A DNA stretch of 64,000 nucleotides, from positions 7,071,501-7,135,500 of the forward strand of contig JBBMNZ010000026.1 of assembly GCA_037954325.1 (NCBI GenBank), read 5' to 3'. The translations under genes were made by a program, and so were the position numbers. Shown here piece by piece: positions 57,501 through 64,000 of this stretch. Origin of the DNA: Fistularia commersonii. Lineage: Eukaryota > Chordata > Actinopteri > Syngnathiformes > Fistulariidae. How positions within the stretch are numbered: position 1 is the stretch's first letter; each line of letters begins with the position of its first letter. The notes beneath the pieces are model-generated. The model was given only the letters and a program-made list of their open reading frames with translations, had not been told where the DNA came from and did not search any database.

Positions 57501-60500
57501 GACATTGCTGCACAAATACAAAAAAATGTAAAGATCATTCTCAATATGTGGCCCTGTGATCAACTGGTTCAATGACAGCTGGGATAGGCTCCGAGTGCAG
57601 CTGTAGATAAAGGATAGATGGATGTTTATATGTTTACAGGACTGTCTCAGAAAATTAGAATATTGTGATAAAGTTTTTTATCTTCTGTAATGCAATTAAG
57701 AAAACAAATTTTTTTATGATATTCTAATATTTTGAGATAGGATTTTTTAGTTTTCTTAAGATGTAATCCATAATCAGCAATATTAAAATAATAAATGGTT
57801 TGAAATATTTCAGTTGATTTGTAATGAATCCAAAATGTATGACATTTTTGTTTTTGTAATTGCATCACAGAAGTTAAAGAACTTTATCTCAATATTCTAA
57901 TTTTCTAAGACAGTCCTGTATATCTCGGGTCTGGAAAAAAATGATTTGTTCACATGACCAGAAGTTAAAAAAAAAAAGAAAAATTAAAAAGTGTTCTCCT
58001 CATCCAGCATCACCAGAGGGGGAAACGCTTGTTATCATGCTTGTGAGTCCAAGCATGTGATCGCATTCTGTGAAACCTTTTTGATCACAATCTAAGAAAG
58101 AATATCCTCTCTCTTGATCAGATGAAAACCGTGTTTGTGTGTGTGTGTGTTTGTGTGTGTGTGATGACCACATTTGTCATGTGTGCCTCCCCTTCCGCAG
58201 CCCTGAAGCGGCTGCACGGTGAAAACTGTGACAACGAGAGGGAAGATATCGAGAAAGAAAAGAATAATCTGTCCGGTTTCAAAGCCAAGAAACCTTGGGA
58301 GCTCTTTTCGGACCCCAGTGTGCGCTGGCAGCTTTTCTCCGTCTTACTTCTCAACGCAGCTCAGCAACTGAATGGGATCAATGCAGTATGTATAGGAGGA
58401 TACACACAATTTAAAAATCAACAAGCATCAAATTCTGTTGGGCAATTTCATCCAACTAGGGGGCATTTAATAAAAACAGCTTAAATATAAAAACACAGAC
58501 AATAGAAGAAGAAATTGCAATAAAAAAATATATATATATATCATGAAAATAGTTATGATTGCACTGTTAGATATGGACAAATGATAATGTAAATTTACAC
58601 TATCTGTTGCTGTTTCAACCACACATATTTTTCACACTCCACGTGCTCAGTGGTTGACGTTAGTTGACGACTGATGCTGTTCAACAAGAGGATATGACTT
58701 ATTCTGCATTTTGGCAAAACAAGTTAACTCTATTTCACTGGTTTATAATAAACAAAATGTTATACTTTTGAAAAAAACAGTCATTTATCAAATTAATTAA
58801 TAACTTGCTCCATTGTGAATAAAGCACTGTAACTGCTGCTCACACAAATGTTGAAGAAATGAGAGTCATCTTTAAAAAACCTTTCAAATAAACTCTTTAA
58901 TGACTTCAGTCGTGAATCTGTATTAACCAAATTTGAAAAAGTAATGGATGACCTTTCAATAATGGATTACTAAAAAACAAATAAAACAGGTGGTTCCTTT
59001 GGAAAGTAAATGTTTTCATATGCGCACATGATTTAAATTACTGTTTTTCAGTTTTTTCTTTCCTATTCTGTTTTTACTGCAGATTTACTTTTACGCAAAC
59101 TACGTGTTCACAGAGGCTGGAATTTCTGCTGATAAAATCCCATATGCGACTGTTGGCACCGGAGCCTGCGAATGCATCACTGCTCTCACGTGTGTAAGTT
59201 GGACTATCACACTAAATATTTTGTATCATCTGATGTGAGCGTAGATGCTTTCGGGGTAAAACACGGGGCACAGAAGTCTTCCTCATAAAAATGTCAAACG
59301 AAATCCTGTAATGTTATAAAATCGTGTCGCACAAAGAAATTGCCCTCCTGGTAACAGCACAAAGGCAGCGAAATCAATGAAATACTGTTAAATGGGATTT
59401 GAGAGGCCAACCTCCCGTGAAAGGTTAGATGCCGGCTTAGAAGCCGGGTCTTGTGATACGATGTGTGTCTCACAGGGTCTGCTGATCGACAATCTTGGAA
59501 GGAAAGTACTCATCACCGGCGGTTACACCCTCATGTGTGTCTGCTGCATTCTATTCACCCTCACCATCACTTTCCAGGTACTTGAAAGCACATTGAAGCG
59601 TCCTTCTAAACCAGGGGTGGGCAAACTACGGCCCGCGGGCCACATCCGGCCCGTTGGTCTTTTTAATCCGGTCCACCAAAGATTTGTACAGAATTCATAC
59701 TTGATGTTAATGATTGAATGATCGGTTCAATGAATGTGGAAGCTCAAACAGGAGATTATTTCATTTTTGGAGGTACTTTTGAGAATTTTCCCGAGCTGAA
59801 TGACACAGTTTGGCTTTGTGATTTAGCCTTTACTGTGGACATACTGACACACATGAATGAGCTGGATGTGACGCTACAAGGGAAAAAGTGGTTTGTCCAT
59901 GAAATGCAAGCAAACCTTAACACCTTAAGACCCTTTATAGTCTTCACTTGTTACTAAGACACTTTATAGTTTATTTGTATTCTTATCCCCCCCCTTTTTT
60001 TTTCACTGTTTATACAATTTTCGACTATCATTTATTATTGTTATGTTTTTCTTGTAACTCTTGCACAACAATTTCCCTCGGGATAAATAAAGTTGTTCTT
60101 ATTCTTATTCAAACGTCAGAGCCTTCAAAACCAAGCTGGTTTTACTTTCAAAGCAAAGTCAAATGACTCTGATATGTACTCTTAATTAATGCATTTTTTT
60201 CATATGTATCGTATCTTGTGGCGACCTGGTCAATGTGTCAAATTTTAAAAGTCAATGCGGCCCCTGAGTCACAATGTTTGCCCACCCCTGTTCTAAACTA
60301 AATACATACATATGAACTTTCTTATGTAAGATACATGCATGCGTATGTAGTATTGCATTGTTACGTGTTGAAGTTTGCATAGTTTCCGTTCACATTTCTT
60401 CCACGTGCTTCCTCTCTCACAGGACGCCAGTCCAGTTTTTCCATATCTGAGCATGGCGTGTATTTTCGCATTCATCCTGAGCTTCGGTTTGGGGCCAGGT

Positions 60501-61031
60501 GACCGACTTTGTGTCTTTTAGATACTCGCCCGACACGGTCCAAAAAAGATTTTCATTTTACCCTTGTGACTGTCTGACCCCTCCAAAGGTGGCGTGACTA
60601 ATATCCTGACCACAGAGCTGTTTACTCAAACCACTCGCCCTGCAGCCTACATCATCGCTGGGTCGGTGAACTGGCTCAGCTTCTTTTTCATCAGCATGGT
60701 CTTCCCTTTTATCGTGGTACGTGGTAAAAAAAAATGATGATATTCTGAACGAAGAACATGTTGCATGTTTAATTTCCTTTTTTTTCCCCACAAGAGATTT
60801 TGAGAAAGGCTCTTTTTTTTTTTTTTTTTTACGCAGCTGGGATTACGGCAGTACTGCTTTCTCGTGTTCCTGGTCATCTGCTCCATAGTGGCAATTTATA
60901 TATACCTTGTTGTTCCGGAAACCAAGAACAAATCTTTCATTGAAATTCAGAATGAGTTCAAGTCTTCTGACAGCAGGAAGGCCTGCAGCACCGACGGCTC
61001 GGGAGCAACACTTTTGACGACTTCTATGTGA
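54526..61031 (+). CDS. slc2a11: SLC2A11-type facilitative sugar transporter (GLUT11-like)
   Basis: Twelve-pass facilitative hexose transporter, class II (GLUT5/7/9/11). Exon 1a is 54526-54564 (MNLDEEPPEPKKE); exon 1b is 56181-56255 (MPKENADEYL start). Both end in phase 0 and can join exon 56341-56439. Then 56567-56727, 56832-56956, 57070-57199, 57345-57493, 58201-58385, 59083-59193, 59476-59577, 60423-60498, 60589-60716, 60837-61031. This gives 499 (1a) or 511 (1b) residues. Visible motifs: QYGYNVSIINAP in TM1, NQT glycosylation site in loop 1, GRK after TM2, PESPRYLL after TM6, QQLNGINAIYFYA in TM7, and PETKN (usually PETKG) after TM12. The match to human SLC2A11 is strong. Teleosts have slc2a11a, slc2a11b and slc2a11-like copies, some acting in pigment cells; I cannot choose between them. 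AATAAA is at 61996. Confidence 0.9.
54565..56180 (+). other. slc2a11 intron between the two candidate first exons
   Basis: AT-rich 1.6-kb stretch between exon 1a and exon 1b. The part from about 55450 to 56180 has a higher CpG content and may hold the promoter for exon 1b. No other exon is seen. Confidence 0.45.
57549..57628 (+). mobile_element. L2/SINE-type 3'-end remnant
   Basis: The words tggccctgtgatcaactgg, atgacagctgggataggctc and ggatagatggatg correspond to the well-known 3' end of fish L2-type LINEs and their SINEs (gacagctgggataggctcca followed by a ggatggatgg tail). Diverged. Lies in slc2a11 intron. Confidence 0.65.
57637..57918. mobile_element. Tc1/mariner-like MITE with 63-bp inverted repeats
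   Basis: The 282-base element begins CAGGACTGTCTCAGAAAATT and ends with its near-perfect complement. The terminal repeats extend over about 63 bases with some five mismatches, and both ends are flanked by TA, the target duplication of Tc1/mariner elements. There is no coding capacity. It sits in the slc2a11 intron 57494-58200, directly after the L2-type remnant. Confidence 0.85.
58386..59082 (+). other. slc2a11 intron
   Basis: A 697-base AT-rich intron without recognisable repeats apart from a short (TA)n at about 58529-58540. Confidence 0.6.
59612..60290 (+). mobile_element. hAT-type DNA transposon with perfect 8-bp target duplication
   Basis: Starts CAGGGGTGGGCAAAC and ends with the exact complement GTTTGCCCACCCCTG. 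It is flanked by TTCTAAAC at 59604-59611 and 60291-60298. Inside, the frame 59797-59940 encodes LAFTVDILTHMNELDVTLQG, typical of Charlie-type hAT transposases, so it is an internally deleted autonomous element. A retroposon tail with CCCTCGGGATAAATAAAGTT and (TTCTTAT)n at about 59950-60111 is nested within. Lies in the slc2a11 intron 59578-60422. Confidence 0.9.
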
Positions 61032-62560
61032 AGAAGTCTCTGAACTTCACCTAATGGGTCATGGCAATGACGCTTTAAGTACACTTAAACTCATTTACAT
61101 TAAACTTCATTATTCCTTGCTTTTATACAGCACATATTATCTACAACTTGTAAAGGGCTTACCAATTTATTAAAAAGACCTTGATGAAAAATGTAAGTCA
61201 TTTAGTGTCTCTAAAGCTGTAAAGACATGGCATACACACATTTGCAACTTAGCAAACAACACTTAATGTTGCTTTAAAGGGTGTAGCAGATATGTTGAAT
61301 GACTGAAGATATCTCCCTATTTGTGCCTAAAACAGCATAACTATATTATACGCCGTTATTTTTAATTCAACAAAAGTTAAATCATTGCACTATGAATGTA
61401 AAGAAGCCAAAGCCGGGAACCTCCGTTGAAACAGTCCAAATGAAAACCCTGATATTAATAATTGGGTTGATCTTAAATAATAAGCTCAAGCTCAATAACC
61501 TGGGATTCATAAAGTGCTGTGATTTAAATCAGATTTGATGTCTGATTTTCATTGTCAGGGTATATGTTGTTATTCTATGAAAATAATACTTTGTAACGAG
61601 CTCCTTTATCGAAGAAGAAAAAGGAAATCACCAGTTGGGGTGCATTAAGTTGAGTGGAGAGTTAGTCATCCATTACAATCAACTACTTCAGTGAGCTTTT
61701 TCATGCATATCTGAAATAACTTGTGATTTCAATGCCTAAAAAAAAAACATATCCAAATTTTTGCATCCTGTCTTTTTGACATTTCTATACACTGAGCAGC
61801 TGTATGTTCCAGTCTAGAACTGAATAACCCACCAGGACATACCAGGGAAAAACACGGTGCTCTGAATTCATTTTCTCTTCTCTTTGCATTGTGTAGCAAA
61901 CCTATTCTTATAAAGCAGAATAGTTATGTCAGTTAAGCTGTCTATTTTTCCAGTTGTATTATTGTTTCTTAATAGTACGTTTGTCTGTATTTTGTAATAA
62001 AATGAACACAAAATCTGCATGTTAAATATTTTTGTTTGTCAGTAAGAATTGTTTCACAAGAAAGTTATTTGTTCCTGCACTGTGATTGGCCCTCCAATAA
62101 GTTTTAGTCACGACTTGTTTGATTTTAAACTCAAGACAAAGGAAAAGATTGCTGCAAAAAATCACATCACCATTTTGATCCTTTTTGTATGTGAAAATAA
62201 AAACTTTCAAGCAAAAACACTTGAGTAGTGTGAGAAATTGTAATCACATGTGTGCATGTCTTTCAGAGCTGTATTTATAGGGTAAAATAAGGGCTGGTGA
62301 TTACAAATGTTCAAAAAGCTAATCAGGGGATTGATATTGTTTTTGGCCGATGAATCGTAATCTTGTCTCTGCTCATAAAACAGAATAGTTTTTTTTTTAT
62401 TGTACTTCAAGGCCTTGCTGGATATTATCATAGACAATGAAATTCATTTGATAACTGGTGACATGTCTTTTTTAAAAAACGATTTCGCAACAAATGAAAA
62501 TATCAGTAAAAGTGATCGGTAAGAGGATTTTTTTTGCAACACTGCTATTCTGCACTGTCA
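61032..62560 (+). other. slc2a11 3' UTR and downstream sequence
   Basis: AT-rich, with AATAAA at 61996-62001 as a likely transcript end. No gene is seen. Confidence 0.55.
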
Positions 62561-62569
62561 CTGAAAAAA

Positions 62570-62945
62570 AAAACACCATGCTGCTATTGTACCGTATACC
62601 ATTATGGTATTACTTACTGACTTTTTGCACTAAACTGTACAAAAAAACCCTCCCCTGCTACACTCTTTATCGAAATTTCACATATTTATACACTTCAGTC
62701 CTCACTCCGTTAAATGTCTGTCACCTTTTCACCTTACCAGCAGTTTGTATCTGCATGCACTTTATACCTTATAGTTTAATGTTTACTGTTCAATGTAATA
62801 GTATTTAATTTAATTTGTACTCATAATTATCATTATCAATTTCATATCACCGTGGAATTGTGAGAAACGTCGTCTCAATTCCTCTGTATGTCTAATACAT
62901 GTGGAGAAATTGACAATAAGGCTGATTTTGACTTTGATTTTGAAG
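62570..62945 (+). mobile_element. fish LINE 3'-end remnant
   Basis: Contains gcactttataccttatagttt-type sequence, cgtcgtctcaattcctctgt, gtggagaaattgacaataag and a terminal (TTTGAC)n-like tail (tgactttgattttgaag). This is the usual look of a teleost LINE 3' UTR. Family not assigned. Confidence 0.55.
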
Positions 62946-63062
62946 TTTTTGTTGTCAAATCATTAAAAAATTAAATATTCAATTAGTTGTGTATGTTTTT
63001 GACGACAGTGTAAGGAATACAAAAATTAATATACAAAAAAAAAAACCATTTATACCTCCCGT

Positions 63063-63076
63063 CCACTAGGTGGCAG
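63063..63076 (+). promoter_or_regulatory. CTCF-type motif upstream of rbm19
   Basis: CCACTAGGTGGCAG fits the vertebrate CTCF core CCASYAGRKGGCR at every position. It lies 136 bases upstream of the rbm19 ATG, between slc2a11 and rbm19. Confidence 0.6.
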
Positions 63077-63118
63077 TATATCCAAACTAATTATAAAACG
63101 AAGAAGAAATATCCATTC

Positions 63119-63130
63119 AACATGGCGACC
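63119..63130 (+). promoter_or_regulatory. YY1-type motif near the rbm19 start
   Basis: AACATGGCGACC fits the YY1 consensus (AANATGGCGNC). It lies 82 bases before the ATG, the usual place just downstream of the start site of housekeeping genes. Confidence 0.55.
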
Positions 63131-63211
63131 TAGTGAAATTTCCACGCTCGTTTGTTGACAAGTATTCTTCGTTTGAGTTTGTGCACACGTTGAAAGTTTC
63201 CAGTCAAAATT

Positions 63212-64000
63212 ATGTCGAGACTTATCGTCAAAAACCTCCCGAACGGGGTAAGTAAGGTTTCAACAACGTTAAGCTTCCTCTTTCAATCCGTTTGACCCTG
63301 TTGCCTGTTATACTTGTATCCAGATGAAGGAGGAGAGGTTCCGGGCGATGTTTGCGGATTTTGGCACCGTAACAGACTGCGCCCTGAAGTTCACAAAGGA
63401 AGGAAAGTTTCGAAAATTCGGTTTTGTTGGATTCAAAGCGGAGGAAGATGCGGAAAAGGCTCTGAAGCACTTTAACAAGAGCTTCGTGGACACATCCAGA
63501 GTGACGGTAACGGAGTCTTGCGTCCAGACTTTCTCGTCACATGTTCTTTTACCGATATGTGAAAACGTGTATATGTCTGTAGGTGGAGATGTGCAAGGCG
63601 TTTGGAGACCCGACGAGAGCGAAACCGTGGAGTAAGCATGCCAAGAGCTCAGTCCCCGAAAAACCCTCTGGCCAGACTGACAACACACGCATGGAGGTAC
63701 CTCTGGAAAACTGTTGACAGCTTCCTGTGTGTAAAATCTGTGGTCAGGGCCTGCAAGGCCTTCTCTGCTGGCCTAAAAAAGATTAGGAATCACAGACTGA
63801 TTTTAATTATAATTGAATCATAATCATATTTTGAATCTCGATTTTGATTAAATAATCCTAAATGGTCTGCTTCCTTTCATAGCTTTTTCCCTGACTGTGC
63901 TGGTTCCAGACATGTATTGTCATTGAAAAGAGAGCATTTAACCAATCAAATTTCGGCAGTTATTTGTTGCCAGGCAGGGCCAAAGTCAAAGAAATCTGCC
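63212..64000 (+). CDS. rbm19: RNA-binding protein 19, N-terminal exons (3' part outside window)
   Basis: RBM19 (yeast Mrd1 homolog) is a nucleolar protein with six RRMs, required for pre-rRNA processing and, in zebrafish, gut morphogenesis. Exons 63212-63247, 63324-63506 and 63583-63696 join in phase 0 and give the first 111 residues. RRM1 is complete: RNP2 is LIVKNL (residues 4-9) and RNP1 is KFGFVGFK. A linker with GDPTRAKPWSKHAKS follows, ending Thr-Arg-Met-Glu at a gtacct donor. The rest of the gene lies beyond the window; 63697-64000 is intron without a further exon. The ATG at 63212 is the family start, directly ahead of RNP2. Confidence 0.95.

Overview
The window is vertebrate nuclear DNA, almost certainly from a teleost fish. 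Genes are split into many small exons with GT/AG borders and introns from about 75 bp to several kb. (GT)n, (GATA)n and poly-A/T tracts are frequent, and there are relics of fish-type LINEs, a hAT element and a Tc1/mariner-like MITE. Nothing prokaryotic (operons, Shine-Dalgarno sites, CRISPR) is present. All exon models were assembled by eye from splice sites, reading phase and remembered protein families; nothing was aligned by computer.

Layout, left to right: (1) the 3' half of pes1 (ribosome biogenesis, BRCT domain onward, + strand, 554-3084); (2) gal3st1, galactosylceramide sulfotransferase (+, 6854-9021); (3) lztr1, a Kelch plus double-BTB CUL3 adaptor (+, 19 exons, 11229-17209); (4) an intronless claudin of the claudin-22/24-like type (+, 18945-19601); (5) aifm3, a Rieske plus FAD/NAD oxidoreductase (+, 19 coding exons, 26627-36830); (6) a convergent, poorly known 12-exon gene on the - strand (49546 down to 39738) for a 448-residue dynamin-type GTPase with C-terminal membrane segments; (7) a class II sugar transporter of the SLC2A11/GLUT11 type with two candidate first exons (+, 54526-61031); (8) the first three exons of rbm19 (+, from 63212, running off the end).

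The genes are not one pathway. pes1 and rbm19 both act in nucleolar rRNA processing, but the rest look like ordinary neighbours. From memory, PES1-GAL3ST1, LZTR1-AIFM3 and SLC2A11 lie in separate parts of human 22q11-q12 and RBM19 on 12q24, so this window joins blocks that are apart in mammals.

The best candidate for something little described is the membrane-anchored GTPase gene. It has clean G1, G3 and G4 motifs and hydrophobic C-terminal segments, and I cannot match it to a named mammalian gene. Other points to follow up are a GC-AG intron in lztr1, a stop-free 93-bp intron inside the aifm3 Rieske domain, a perfect 28-bp palindrome just inside intron 2 of the GTPase gene, and a CTCF-type plus YY1-type motif pair ahead of rbm19.
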